Positions 1 through 11,512 of a stretch of 64,000 nucleotides of DNA are shown here, one piece after another (the first letter of the stretch is position 1; every line of letters begins with the position of its first letter). The stretch is taken from assembly GCF_050948215.1 (NCBI RefSeq), contig NC_135149.1, positions 9,715,001-9,779,000 of the forward strand, given 5' to 3'. The translations under genes were made by a program, and so were the position numbers. Under the pieces are notes generated by a model. The model worked only from the letters and a program-made list of their open reading frames with translations, had not been told where the DNA came from and made no database searches. This stretch comes from Halictus rubicundus. Its lineage: Eukaryota; Arthropoda; Insecta; Hymenoptera; Halictidae.

Positions 1-2354
1 GACGCAAAGTGGAAAGACAATGTGGGACTAGACTTCTGGAAACAATTTTACGCGCGATAAGACAGCAATATTTATCGTCCCCGTTCGAGGATCCCAGCGT
101 TTCTCTTTGGCAAACGTTTGTAAGCGGATCTTCGTAAATGCGAGACGAGACTGCCATGTAATTGGAGAAAAATTTTCCCAGTGAAATTTTAAACGTACAC
201 TCCACTGAAATCTTGTTCTTTTACACCCCCGTTTCTCATTGTGTTTACGCCTGGTCCTCGGAAATCGGATCCGTATGCTTTCTGCAGAATTGAACTACTG
301 TACATATTAAATGCTTTCCGTTGTTTTGAGAATAATGAGCCATTTCTTGGTGCGTGAAAGAACGTTTTAAATGTGTATACATCAATAAATATTTGACTTT
401 GATTTCCGTATGAATATTTTTATGTATTTTATAAGTTAATATATTCACATTACTTTTCATATTATATGTTTTTTGTTTACAATTATATGGACACACATTA
501 TACATTTATATATATATATTTTTTTTTGTATATTCATATTCTTTTAAATGTAGAATTTATTTTATTTTAAATTCTGTACTTTTCAGAGTTAATCTGCTGA
601 CCCAAAAATATTAAAATTAACCACTGGAAAAAATTTGCAGTATGTTTCGAGAGACTGACTCTACAACCACTCTACAACTTTTACTCTACAACGAGTAAAA
701 CTAAATAAAATTCATTACTTTTTAGAACTTATCTGTCACCCCTCGAAATTTTCGAGAGCTTGTGTATAAGCTTAACTTTAAATTCCAACTTTGAGTCGAA
801 TAAATTTACCAAAAAATAAAACATTTGAAACCAGACATCGTGCAAGAACGTGTATTCGAGAGGCTAACATTATCATTAACCACCTGCCTTATAATATTCA
901 AACTCGTCTTGAAGCTTTGGAACAAAACTCACTAAATATTTATGTTTACGCATTTCTTTTAAACCGAAAAATAATTCTATTTTCATGTTATCAATATTTA
1001 GCCAATATTTAGCAAATGTAGATATACAATAAATATAAATTTCATTACAGAACATTAATTATGGTACTTGTCATAAGACAAATACTCAAGCAAACTTAAA
1101 TGAAATTAAACAAAATTCAGTGCTTCTCAGAGGGTGTCTGTTAACATTACGAATTTATAAACTGACGTATAAACTAACCAGCAAACGTCATTTTTTAGTC
1201 AACCCAAATCCGCTTAAAATAAAATATTTAAGCGAACCATCCAAAAGCAATCTGCAACATATCTGAAGGGTCTCTAAGATCGGCGAATGAAACGATCAAA
1301 AATTCAGCACGCTTCAAAACTTGTCTGCCGAAGACAGATCTCAGCTCCACAAGTTCTCGCGTAAGCCAAGTCGCAAACAGAACCTGGCTGAGATAAAATA
1401 TTTAACCGGAGCGTCGCAAAAAACAGCAATAATTCTCGAAGGACTGACACTTTGGCCGTCGAATAAAATTCTGTAGTTTCCGCTGTCTGGAGATCGTAAA
1501 GCCGCAAAACCGAAGGGCTCCTGGAGCTCTCGAGCAACGGAAGAGTTCGAGGCCGAAGCCAGGCCATTTAAAACGATAAAATAAAACCGCTGACTGGTCG
1601 GTAATTCGCTGCTAAGCTCGAGATCCGTTCGCTTGTGCGGGCTTCGGGACTACGAAAACTACTTCCGGGCACTAAACGTGATTACCGTTGGCGCGTGTTT
1701 CCGGTAGCAAGTACCCTGGCCGAGAGGTGTTTCTTATCCGACTATATTGCGAGCTGGGAAAAGAGCCGGTGAAAGGTGAAAGAACGAAGAAAGATGGAAC
1801 AGACAAAGATGGATGAACAGGTAGATTATATGGATAGATCGCGGTATACACAAAGGGAAACGAGACGTCGAGAGAAGCCGGAAAATGGGAGGCTGTCAGC
1901 AGAGAAGATTTTTAGGATCTCGTCGTTTTCGTCGCTTTGAAGAACAGAGGTAGAGAAAGTCCAAGGACGTTAGCTCTCAAGGCCTGACTCCCAAGGAAAG
2001 GGTAACAAGATTCCTCCCATTTTGCTTAGAATTCTTTGTCCTATACAGATTCGTTTGAATATTTAAAAACCGACCACTATCTTTTTCGTCCTCTCGCCGA
2101 GGCAAGTGTAGATGCGGCCGATTAGAGATTGAGAAAAGTCTTTTTCTTCCTGTCGAGCTGGCACCTAGGGAAATTGCATATCTGGCAGTGCTAGCGGTAT
2201 CCAACACGAGGAAAATCTGTGGGAAATATATTTCCTTGGGGACGGATTAGTTGTGCAGGAAATAAGATTGGGGGACATCACTTTTGGCTCTTGAAAAAAC
2301 AAAATTTCATAATAAGCCAAATTGATTCGAAACTGCAATTAATTTTAACACCTA
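1..2354. other. gene-free left flank
   Basis: Positions 1-1200 are AT-rich and positions 1300-2210 are GC-richer. Short open frames occur but none shows a recognisable domain or convincing splice sites. Within it, 1219-1290 and 1393-1465 resemble each other weakly (both open with TAAAATATTTAA followed by a similar purine-rich stretch), suggesting an old duplication. I see no gene here. Confidence 0.5.
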
Positions 2355-2653
2355 TTTCAACAAATATAGAAACATGAATCCTATTGTGGTTTGAACATGA
2401 TACTCCGCTTTTCGAAGAACAAGTTCTACAGGCGCTAGATTTTTCAAGCAGAAGTGCAAGTGGTGTCGTCGAGCAACTGTATTCCGCAATAATGTCTTAA
2501 GATAAGCGAGAAAAATGGATTAACGAAATTCCACAATATTATAAGGTAGTTTATTCCATGGAAATTATTTTCACATATCATAATATTAGAAAACAGTACA
2601 TTAAGTAGTAATATAAAGCATTAGTCAGCCACACTGTCCAAAAATATTTAAAA
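2355..2653 (+). repeat. diverged local duplication, copy 1 of 2
   Basis: This 299-bp block aligns by eye along its whole length with 3825-4119. Shared anchors in the same order are TTTCA.C.AAT.TAGAAA, a GAACAAGTTC core, CAAGTGGT or CAAGTAGT, GTAGTAATA and a CATTAGTC motif near the right end. The copies are about 1.5 kb apart, similar in length and diverged. It does not look coding: the frames are broken in both copies. Confidence 0.7.
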
Positions 2654-3474
2654 TAAATAGAATAATAGATCCGTAACATGGAGGAATGTTTGATAATTTT
2701 TCCATGTTGCATTCGGAGCAGTATAATTTCAAAAATCTAATTATGAACATACAGAATTGCAAATGAAGTTTACAAGAAAGCCGGGATATGAGAAATGCAT
2801 TTAGTTCGAAAATTGCCGGTATTATCATCTCCATTCAAGCTTTCATGATAATATCTCACAACCGCGAGTATAATAAACGCACATCTGTTTATATTAATCC
2901 GCATCAATTAGCTGGAGCAAAAATGTGGTCCGCAGATTGTAATTTGTATTTATGGGAGCTGTACTCCTCTTCCTGCATTGCCAGCAAGAGTATTTCTCGT
3001 AATTATGTCAGAGGGCAGCTACGTAAATTTGCTTCTCCTTGCTCTAGAAGGAGGTGAGATCAATTGTTAACAGGCATTTAAACCCATTCTGTTCTCTTGG
3101 AATGGAAGGCAACGTTGCAGATCTTTCATTGCTTCCAATTCTGAGACACTGTGTAGAAATAATAAATCATTTCTTAAATCAAAAATTGTAAAACAAGTTA
3201 AATATCATACAAGAAATATTAGGAATATATACTAATACTGATACTTTAGAATTAAATTTGTTCTATTCATGATACTTGTACATTTATAACAACATTAGAA
3301 GCACAGTTGTACAGAAACTCAAATCTTTTAATCGTTCTCATTTAAAAGGACAGTCTTATTCATGTTTTAATTCTGAGAGTAAAATTGTTATAACAGTGGA
3401 TACTGTTCGGACAAGATTTACAATTAAAATCCAGTAGAATACTAGTGTTACTATTATTCAAGAATGCAAGCTTG

Positions 3475-3716
3475 TGATCGGGTAAAGTATTACAATATTC
3501 TTGCAAGACTTTCTAAAGACTTCGGAATTAATTCCACAGGGATTAGCACGAGACTGTTGTTGACCTGAATTCTTAAAAGCTTCTTCAGAATTTTGATCCA
3601 CACCAAAGTATTATGATAGTTCTGCGAGGTTTTCTAAAGATTTCCCAACTAATTCCTAAGAATACTATCAGGCTTCGTAACTGCTAGAATCCTTAAAAAG
3701 ATTTAAAGAATCTGAT
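3475..3716 (+). repeat. two tandem copies of a ~120-bp unit
   Basis: Copy 1 starts at TGATCGGG (3475) and copy 2 at TGATCCAC (3593). Both then show a variant of AAAGTATTA, a GC-A-G then TTTTCTAAAGA-like motif, AATTCC, and a GAATCCTTAAAA or GAATTCTTAAAA motif before the next TGATC. The copies are diverged, so this is an old tandem duplication. No coding frame is conserved between them. Confidence 0.65.
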
Positions 3717-3824
3717 CAGGTTATACGTGTTTACAAGGCAACCAATTTTACGAAAGTTATAATCTCTTAGCGGAACATCAGAATAAAACTAGTTATATCA
3801 AACAGTAGTCAGACATGAAACTCA

Positions 3825-4119
3825 TTTCATCGAATGTAGAAATAAAAACTCCAAAATTGGGGTTTGCACATGGCACTGCACTTTACGGAGAACAAGTTCA
3901 AGAGGTGTTAAAATTTTCGACCAGCAATTCAAGTAGTATAGTCCAGCAATTGTTGGACGCAATACGAATCGTAATAAAACTAATCAGAAAATAAAACAGA
4001 AAAATGTAAAGTAGTGTGTCCAGCAGCAAATTAATTTTGCAGATCATGAAATTACAAAACACTAGATTATGTAGTAATAAAAGCCATTAGTCTGACAGGC
4101 TACGCAAAACATTTAAAAT
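3825..4119 (+). repeat. diverged local duplication, copy 2 of 2
   Basis: This is the partner of 2355-2653; see that entry for the shared anchors. The 3475-3716 tandem pair lies between the two copies, so the neighbourhood has been duplicated more than once at different scales. Confidence 0.7.
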
Positions 4120-5724
4120 CGTCGAAATTTTTAATTGAACGTTTCTCAACCCGTCTGGGCTCCTTCTACTTAAACGACAATATTAAAATTTCGCCGACTA
4201 CAACAAACTTTTTAATAAAAAAATCACGTTCCACTTAGTTCTTAAAAATACCTAACAATAATCGGATTGTGAACTTGGTTCTTTTAGATTATACTTACGC
4301 TAAAAAATGATATAAAGTTTAATACGTCCGTTGAGGAGAGGGACAATTTTCACTGGCTCAAACTCTCTACACAAGCTTAATTAAAAAAATAAACTGGTGT
4401 GGAATATCCTCACTTCCCAAGTACATCGCCGCAGTGTACTTTACCCTCTTCCCTCATAGTTATGCGAAATAACTTGGTCGGCGAGCCGCGTAATCGTGTT
4501 ACAAAAATTACTACTGACTAATTGTCACTGCCGCTATAAAACTCCAGCGTAAATCGAGTCAAAGTTTTCTAAATTTGCCAGCTTAATTCCAGCCAAATAT
4601 TCATGGAAATAAAAGCGTGCCATCAGGCCGTTAGTAAAACTATGTAGATCGAACTACCAGCGCGCGTCATGATTCAGTTAATTAATTCTCGTCAACCAGA
4701 TGTTCGTGATGCTCCAATGCAATTAGAAAATCTTGACCGTCATTCGGTTTTTCTTCGTTTCAGTGTTGCGTATTTGTACAGCAATTTTTGAAATATTCCA
4801 AAAATTGCAGTAATTCGAAACCGGAGTGTAATGAAACCGTGGAAAACATCAATTAGTGTTTGCTCGCGTTGCTGTACCTGTTTACGTTGTAAATCTGAAA
4901 AAATAAAAATTGGTGGCGCAAATATCCCACGTGTTTTCAGTGTAAATTGTCAAATAGAGACTTCCTATATCGGTAGCGCAACGTCTACAGAATTCTTCGT
5001 AAAAATATACTATTCACAGTCCAACCAAAACACAGGGAAATTATTCGAATTTTTCGAGGAAGTTCGAGCGTCCCCCGGAAAAATTCCTTCACGGTTTACC
5101 CGGGTTTCTCGCGGAAAAGCCGCGGGATATTTGAAAAGTCACTCGTAAATCATAAGAGTCTTACCCCGTAAGACGCTTTGCACGCGTCTGTATTATGCGG
5201 TCGGGTATCCGAGGGGGAGGATTTCCGTCCCGACGTCTTGTAACCCGATTGTCGATTATCCGGGGACACGGTTTTCATGCTCTCTTGGCGGCCGATTCTC
5301 GTGGATCTCGACGGCAAATATTCCCCAGTCGATAATCGTGACATCGAGCGCTCAAAGAACCTTCCTGAGCGCTGACGTTTCGTGGTCTGGCGGGACAAAG
5401 AAGGGAAGAACCCGAGAAAACCATGAGCAGGCAATTTTCGAACGCTATTATGCAGCTGTAACTCAATATTAATCTAGCATGTTGAAAGAATATTAATACC
5501 GAGACTATTAATTGAAAACTGTGATTTAATTGCAGAATTTTTGCTATAAAAGAACCTGCCTTCATATATGATACTCTGTTTCATTGAAAAGTGGATTCCA
5601 TAAGCTTAATTTGTGCCCTTTTATGGTTGCTGTTTAGAGTTTCTAGTATTTATTTACGTGTGATGGAAATTTGAACTTTTATGTTAAAAACGAGGTTGGA
5701 ATCTCGTACAATGGTGTTTTTACG
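4120..5724. other. gene-free stretch
   Basis: The left half is AT-rich. A GC-richer island spans about 5050-5430, with open frames on both strands over the same bases, which is what base composition alone gives. I see no splice signals that make a gene model. Confidence 0.45.
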
Positions 5725-5840
5725 ACATTTTCATTTGAAGTTAGATGTATTTAATTTATTACTGTGTGCACTTCCCACGGCATCTGCAAATTTTAAAACA
5801 TTCGTGTTACGTCTGAAGTAAATGGTTGTATTAGGTGTGC
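5725..5840 (+). repeat. dispersed local repeat family, copy A
   Basis: It opens with an ATTTTCATTTGAAGTTAG motif and ends at GGTGTGC. The same order of motifs (TTTTCATTT.AAGT.AG, a CCAC block, AAAACATTC, GTAAATGGTT or GCAAATGATT, GTGTGC) recurs at 6170-6300. A shorter version recurs at 8971-9066. Confidence 0.6.
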
Positions 5841-6169
5841 AAATTAATTTGTGTCTCCAGAATGCATTTTAGATTCAAATATTTTACTACGTATATTGGA
5901 GACTTATGAATTACTTGTAGTATGGCGTAAATGCATGGGAATGGAAATTAGTTTCGTGAGTAGAATGCATTACAACTGTTTGCAGATAATCTATACGCGA
6001 AGAGAGGACTACACATTAATTTTTCAGTGCACATACTGTTGTCTGCAATTTATAGTTATTCATGGTAGCTGGTTAGAATTGCTGACATTTTTCTACATGC
6101 GATATAAATACGAACATTCAAGTGGAGGATGAATTTCGCACCGTTGCATTCCATGCATTCATTTCGAAG

Positions 6170-6300
6170 CTATTTTCATTTGAAGTCAGCTATAGTCAAT
6201 TTATCGATCTGTACATTCTCCACACCGTCCACACATTTTTAAAACATTCCAATTACACTCGTGGCAAATGATTATGTTTAGTAAAATAATCTAAGTGTGC
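6170..6300 (+). repeat. dispersed local repeat family, copy B
   Basis: It shares TTTTCATTTGAAGTCAGC with copies A and C, and GTGGCAAATGAT with copy C. Its right end, AAGTGTGC, matches copy A. It bridges the other two copies and shows they belong to one family. Confidence 0.6.
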
Positions 6301-6803
6301 AGTAATGTACTCTCTACTGTATTTCTCGAAAAGTGCATCTTTACAAGGTACTTGAATACATGTTTATAAAATATGAAAACAAAATTGGAGACAACAAAAT
6401 TGCCTCGCGCAGGGCGAGGCTTATAAGACTTTCACCCAAAATATCTCCGTTACGCTTTTTGAAAAATAACTCCTTCGAAGGTCATTTGAAGGTCAACATA
6501 TTATAAATAGTTGAATTTTTCTTTTCCTTAGCTATAATGTTACACTAATCAAAATACGTCGTTCCGTTTAAACAAAAAAAAAAAAACCGACGATGACTGT
6601 GCGTGCGTAGATGGAAAAGATCAGTAAATTCGACTTTTCTCACATCCGTCACTCCTGCTTGGTTAATTAAAATCGTGCTGGGTAGTTCTTGTTTAAAGGG
6701 TGAGGTGTTTTGAGCGGTAGAATGACTTGTAGACCTTGTCGGTAACAATAACTCTGAATTTAATGATAACAACTGTACAAAGATGTGTTGTAAATGCGGA
6801 CTA

Positions 6804-6840
6804 GCTGAAGACTGACTGAAGACAAACTGAAGACTAACTG
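6804..6840 (+). repeat. 11-bp tandem repeat, about 3.3 copies
   Basis: CTGAAGACTGA, CTGAAGACAAA and CTGAAGACTAA follow each other directly, then CTG. The block directly to the right (about 6890-7140) is GC-richer and contains the perfect 7-bp-arm palindrome AAGAGTCTTCGACTCTT near 7018. I cannot assign that block. Confidence 0.75.
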
Positions 6841-7143
6841 CTCGCACGCAGAGATTGGTTTTTAAGGGATGTGAAATTGGTGGTGGAGGTGGTAAATAGT
6901 AGAGGGAGAAAATTGTAGGTGAGTGTTTAGAGGTTGTCCAGACGCTGTCTTGAATTTATAATGTAATGATGCCGGAAACTCGCAGAAAAAGTGGGACGAG
7001 TCCCGTCGCTTGGGTCTGAAGAGTCTTCGACTCTTAGGCTAGTTTATTGCCTCTAGTAAGGGTGGTCGAAGTGTTTGGGACTCGGTGTCAAATTCGAGAG
7101 ACACTTTCGTGGGTCTCGCATTGCGCTGCGTCTTAACAATGAC

Positions 7144-7308
7144 CTTGAAATATCGGAAAATATGACTTAGAGAAAAAACTTCTCCGACACAGTAATTGCC
7201 CCACTGAACCAAGCATTTTCTACCTGAAACATTTTTTCATATTACTAACAAACATCGGACATATTTTCGGTGAAATTCTTAGGTGATGTGCGTCACCCTG
7301 TATGTATA
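7144..7308 (+). mobile_element. right-end remnant of an older mariner-type element
   Basis: The stretch ends in CACCCTGTAT, the typical end of many insect mariner-type MITEs. It contains an ACTGAACCAAG plus CTGAAACATTTTTTC block that recurs at 28162-28249, which also ends in CCACCCTGTATA. No left end is recognisable. The intact-ended mariner-like element at 7311 sits directly against it, so this is a nested or adjacent insertion at a TA-rich end. Confidence 0.5.
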
Positions 7309-7310
7309 TA

Positions 7311-7592
7311 CAGTGTGACCCACGTACTCAGTCCACTTGAATGGTTATTTCAAACAATACGAGAAAATGTTACTTACAGAAGTTGTAGGGTTTAAGAAAC
7401 TACATAATATGGTCTAAATGATATTCTTGCAAGTGGAGACGTAGAGAAGATATAGAGGTCACCTTTGTTTTTTTAAATCGAATGTCCAATTTTTCATGCT
7501 CGATTTCGATAGATTGACGTATTCTGAGTATAGAAGTACTAAAGTGTATCTGTCCTAAAACTTACCGTTGCTGAGATATTTGATTATTTTCA
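7311..7592 (+). repeat. left terminal inverted repeat
   Basis: It is the reverse complement, with scattered mismatches, of 8616-8901. Matching stretches include CCACTTGAAT, TTACAGAAGTTGTAGGGTTT, GAGGTCACCTTTGTTTTTTT, TTGGACATTC-like and GAGATATTTGA. The inner end lies near 7592 at TTGATTATTTTCAT. Confidence 0.88.
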
Positions 7593-7718
7593 TTCTATTA
7601 CCTTCATTATGGAACGTATTCAAGGATATACTCACTACGTCAAATGTAAACATTGGTAGGCTTTCGACGTCTCTCAGTGTCAGTCAGTTTCTCAGTTAGT
7701 GAACATTAGATAGTCAAT

Positions 7719-8617
7719 ATGAAATTTTCATTCCAAGAACAATTAGAGATGCTTCCAATTTATGGAGAAAGTAAGAGAAACGCAATTGTGAGTCAGAATT
7801 TGTAAGGTGAAGGATATCCAAACCTTATATGCCATTCACACAAAATTTTTGAAAGTTTGTTTGGAGTTCGTAAGATGAATCGTGAAAAGCCTGCATGTAG
7901 TGATGAAGATAATGAAATTAATCTTGTTGCAATAGTACGTCATAATCCTCAGTGTACGTCAGATTCAGCGTGAATCTGAAGTCAGCAAAAGTAGTGCATC
8001 ACGAATTCTCACTCGTCACAAATATCATCCGTACCGCATTACCCTTCGCCAGAAATTACATGACATGGATTATGTAAATCGTGTTAGATTTTGTGGATGA
8101 GCTCAAGAGCCTCTACAAATCAATCCACGTTTTTTCTCTTCAATACTATTTACCGATGAGGCTATTTTTACCAGCATTGGGCGTGTTAATTTACATAACA
8201 CGCATTATTGGTCAGTACTAAATCCTCACTAGCTACGGGAAATTGATCATCAAAGACGCTGGTCCATTAATTTGTGGTGTGGAATCATAGGGCAAGAAAT
8301 AATTGGGCCTTATTTCATTGATGGCACTTTTACTGATCAAAAATAGAATTTATTAGAAAACGTGCTATTAAGCGTTCGTCAGACAATGTGGTATCAGCAC
8401 GATGGATGTCCAACACACTACGCTCGGATGGGTGAGAAGTACACTTAATGAAATAGATTTTTTCTTGTGGGAGACATTGAAAAATATTGTGTATCGAAAT
8501 GTACCAACAACTCCGGAAGATATGAAGCAACGAATTACCGCAGCGTGTGCTACAATAGACGCTCCAACAATAAGATGTGTACGAGACGCAATACTTCAAA
8601 GACTAGAACGTTCATGA
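7719..8617 (+). pseudogene. broken mariner-like (DUF4817-type) transposase
   Basis: The start ATG (7719) opens a helix-turn-helix-like N-terminus (FQEQLEMLPIYGESKRN) that stops after 27 codons. Later pieces in shifting frames are still readable. There is a first catalytic block ILFTDEAIFTS with Asp at 8155-8157, then HNTHYWS, then a second block WYQHDGCPTH with Asp at 8401-8403. A C-terminal block NEIDFFLWETLKNIVY follows, and the frame ends at TGA 8615. Between the second block and IDFFLW only about 13 codons remain where the family usually has about 34, and the frame changes, so an internal deletion removed most of the D2-D3 spacer. At the place of the third catalytic Asp (normally SPDL-like) the sequence reads RSTL. 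The gene is dead. It is assigned from these motifs and their order, not from a search. Confidence 0.85.
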
Positions 8618-8901
8618 AAACAGTCAAATATCTCAGCAAAGGTAAGTTTTAGGATAAACACAATTTAGTACTTTTATAATCAGAATACACCAATCTATCG
8701 ATATCGAGCATAAAAAATTGGACATTCAATTTAAAAAAACAAAGGTGACCTCTATATCTTCCCTATGCCTCCACTTACATGAATATCATTTATACCATAT
8801 TATGTACTTCCTTAAACCCTACAACTTCTGTAAGTAATATTTTCTCGTATTATTTAAAATAACCAAGGTATTCAAGTGGGCAGAGTTCGTGGGACATACT
8901 G
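8616..8901 (-). repeat. right terminal inverted repeat
   Basis: This is the partner of 7311-7592. It begins just at the transposase stop codon (TGAAAACAGTCAAATATCTC) and ends at CATACTG before TATATA. Confidence 0.88.
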
Positions 8902-8970
8902 TATATATAAATACATTCTTTCAAGCAGAAAATGAGGTTCGAGCACTTGCATATCGTCCATCTATTTGAA

Positions 8971-9066
8971 ATATATTTTCATTTCAAGTCAGCCACAGCC
9001 AATTCATCTCTCTCCACCGCAACCTGACGTTTTCCAACCTTTCCATTATACTTGTGGCAAATGATC
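8971..9066 (+). repeat. dispersed local repeat family, copy C
   Basis: It shares TTTTCATTT.AAGTCAGC and CTTGTGGCAAATGAT with copy B at 6170-6300. The mariner-like element lies between B and C, so the family predates or flanks that insertion. Confidence 0.5.
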
Positions 9067-10709
9067 GAGAACTGCCGCAGTTCCCTGGGACCCATAAAAT
9101 GGAGCTTCCGATATTTCCTGAGCAGGAGGTATCAAGATTTTGACCATTTCCTGGCATGTTCCTTTGGCCGACCTCCGCCGACATTCATCGGTACTTCCGG
9201 CTCACTTGCCGAGCACTTTGTTAGAGAGCCGGCTCTGGAGAAAACTCTCAAGTGCCCGCGCGAACATGAAAGCCGCTTAAAGCCGAGCCGTAGCCGAGCC
9301 GAGAGTCCGGCCGTAAATTTTCACTGCGACTGCGAACTACACGACAGAGATACAGTAACTCTGCCGAGTCGAAGTCCGCGGCATCCAGTTGGCAATTCTG
9401 TAAACATTGCTCGGCGGTTAGAACACAATGGTCACGATCGATGCAATTAGTGGACTCGGCGACTCGGCGGTGGAATTCGAATGAAAGGGTTGCTCAAGTT
9501 GCAGTTCCCGATTTGTCCAATAGGACAAAGAACTACACAAAATATTTGTTTACAGCTTTCCAAAATTGCACCTGCCCTCTGAACACACGTTCGCAATTAC
9601 TAGCACAACTTATAGCTCCTGAAAGTATTACTTTCTTCTCTTGAAGAATTTATTACCCTTGCAAACGAAGAGCATAGAATGATTTGCTCATCAGAAGACT
9701 GCGTATTTTTATGATTTTGCACGAAAATTTCTACATTAATACTCATACTATTTTTGTTTCATTTTTAGCACAAGGATTCGATCAATTAATGGAAGTAACA
9801 TGTTCCTTATTCCAATATTAATAATATTGGAATATAAGATATATGCAATCATATTTGATTGTATATTAATGGTCAAGTGATTATAGGTCAAGTAATTATA
9901 TCTGAAATACGTCAGTGTTTTAAATTGGACTACTTTTTATTACACTTTATTGTAAATTCATAATGTGATTGGTTTTTATCACATTTCTCATTTGAAAAGA
10001 GGAAGATTGAATTGTTAACTATTTGATTGATACAGTATTTCAATGCAAGGGAAAGTAGAGAACAAATAGTATTGCACGTGACGTGTGGATAATATTAAAC
10101 GCACATTGCAATGAAGATGGAACTTGATAAAGTCAATTTCCGGGGCTCGGTTCTAATCTACGTATCTTCTTGCTGTGCATCAAACTTCTATGCGCGATGC
10201 AATTATTCCAACAACTCGGTCCACATGCTACCCTACCGTCGACTGACCATGATTTCTCACTTTAGAGTATGAAATCCCGATAGTATCCCGGCCGTTTCAT
10301 AACTTTCTATGTATCCTGTTGGTCGTTGCTACGTAACCATAACGCTACCGGCCTATAAACGATTCGTCCCCCCCCCCCCAAATACATTTCGAAATCTAGG
10401 ATACCCTTGCGTTCAACCAATTTGACTCCCGTATCTGAATAATGCTTTATCTTCATTTCGCATGAAAATATAAAGTTAACCATCATGAAAGTCTCCTAAG
10501 TGTTAAATTGTCTAACAGGAATCTTATTGCAATCAGGAAAAGGAAACAATGACGGACATTTTGAGTAAATTGATTTAAGAAAACATTTAAGAAAACATTC
10601 AGTCTACTAATACATCAGAATGTAGGGTTTAGGTTGATATATTCTTTAACGGAACAAGAAAGTGGTTCAGTAGAATATGCCCGTGATTGGCCAGACAATT
10701 GAAGATATA
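9067..10709. other. gene-free stretch with palindrome and C-run
   Basis: A GC-rich island at 9067-9480 has open frames on the plus strand but no domain that I recognise. To the right the DNA is AT-rich. It contains a near-perfect palindrome at 9808-9836 (ATTCCAATATT, 3-base loop, AATATTGGAAT) and an 11-base C-run at 10369-10379. I see no gene. Confidence 0.45.
9808..9836. repeat. 11-bp-arm palindrome
   Basis: The arms ATTCCAATATT and AATATTGGAAT flank a 3-base spacer. A weaker palindrome (ATATGCAATCATA with TTGATTGTATAT) follows at once. AT-rich hairpins like these can form cruciforms, but nothing here shows a function. Confidence 0.8.
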
Positions 10710-11063
10710 GAGTATGTCCCGGTATTGATGGTGCAACCGTGAAAGGGGTGATTCTAGATGGGAAAATAAGTTGAAAATACGGAATAAATTTTTTTCGTTT
10801 GAGGTTTTGTTTTCGAGAAAATCGAGTTTAAAGATTCGTCGGGTTCACGTGCTTATAGTATATGCAGGAAGTAAAATTGGTTGGTCATAATCAAACGCGT
10901 CAGACGATTTCTATCGAATAGCAAGCGTAGTCGCTGCATTTTCAAACTCGATCTTCTCGAAAACGAAGTTACCGATCAAAAAATTTTGTTCTATATTTTC
11001 GACTTATTTTCTTTTGTAGAATCACCCCCTCGACGGTCGTACCATTAATACCGGAACACCCTG
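10710..11063. mobile_element. 354-bp palindromic mariner-type MITE
   Basis: The left end GAGTATGTCCCGGTATTGAT and the right end ATTAATACCGGAACACCCTG are inverted matches, each next to TATA, which fits a TA duplication. The inverted similarity continues inward: ACCGTGAAAGGGG against CCCCTCGACGGT, GGAAAATAAGT against ACTTATTTTC, and TCGAGAAAATCGAGTTT against AAACTCGATCTTCTCGA. The element is therefore largely one long hairpin with no coding frame. It is a non-autonomous element of Tc1/mariner type. Confidence 0.88.
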
Positions 11064-11148
11064 TATAAAGTTTTACTGTACATAGCAATTTCAACAGAAT
11101 TAGCAAAATTCTACCTTAGAAAACACTGTAAACATTCTTTTCAATGCC

Positions 11149-11331
11149 TTAACCACTTCGCAACCACAGACGAGTTATCTCGCGAACAAGATTCATTTAT
11201 AGGTTGGTCGCGAGATAACTCGTCTGTGACACAGCGTAAGCGCCTTTGCATCGCGAGATAACTCGTGTGTGGTTATCGTACGCACGGTATTTCGTCGCGA
11301 GATAACTCGTCTGTGGTTGCGAAGTGGTTAA
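11149..11331. mobile_element. 183-bp TTAA-ended MITE with repeated GAGATAACTCG core
   Basis: The ends TTAACCACTTCGCAACCAC and its reverse complement frame the block and give it TTAA termini, as for piggyBac-like elements. The motif CGCGAGATAACTCGTCTGTG occurs three times in one orientation, one copy reading GTGTGTG, and once inverted at the left end. The element thus combines terminal inversion with internal direct repeats. No coding frame is present. Confidence 0.85.
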
Positions 11332-11512
11332 AGTTCGCCCGGAAATGAAAGTGAAGAGATACGAGGTCCAGTGGAGTATATATCCGTTTAGGAACCTTCC
11401 TTTTGGATAAAAATCGAACGCCTGGATGGTTAGATAAATGTAATCGAATTTTTGTGGCCTCAGACCCGTAGAATCCAATCGATGACCAGCCAGCCAAGTA
11501 GAATAACAACCG

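Larger units (their letters stand above)
7311..8901 (+). mobile_element. degenerate mariner-like DNA transposon with ~280-bp terminal inverted repeats
   Basis: The element runs from CAGTGTGACCCACG to the inverted complement CGTGGGACATACTG and is flanked by TATA on both sides, which fits a TA target duplication. It is 1591 bp long. The terminal inverted repeats are unusually long, about 280 bp each. Between them lies one broken transposase frame in the plus direction. Family knowledge: Tc1/mariner elements duplicate TA and encode a DDE/D transposase. The frame carries several stops, a deletion and a lost third catalytic residue, so the copy cannot move by itself. It could still be mobilised through its ends if a related active transposase exists elsewhere in the genome. 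Confidence 0.9.

Noticed and set aside
8402..8617. 71-codon plus-strand frame as a stand-alone gene
   Set aside because: It is the C-terminal piece of the dead transposase.
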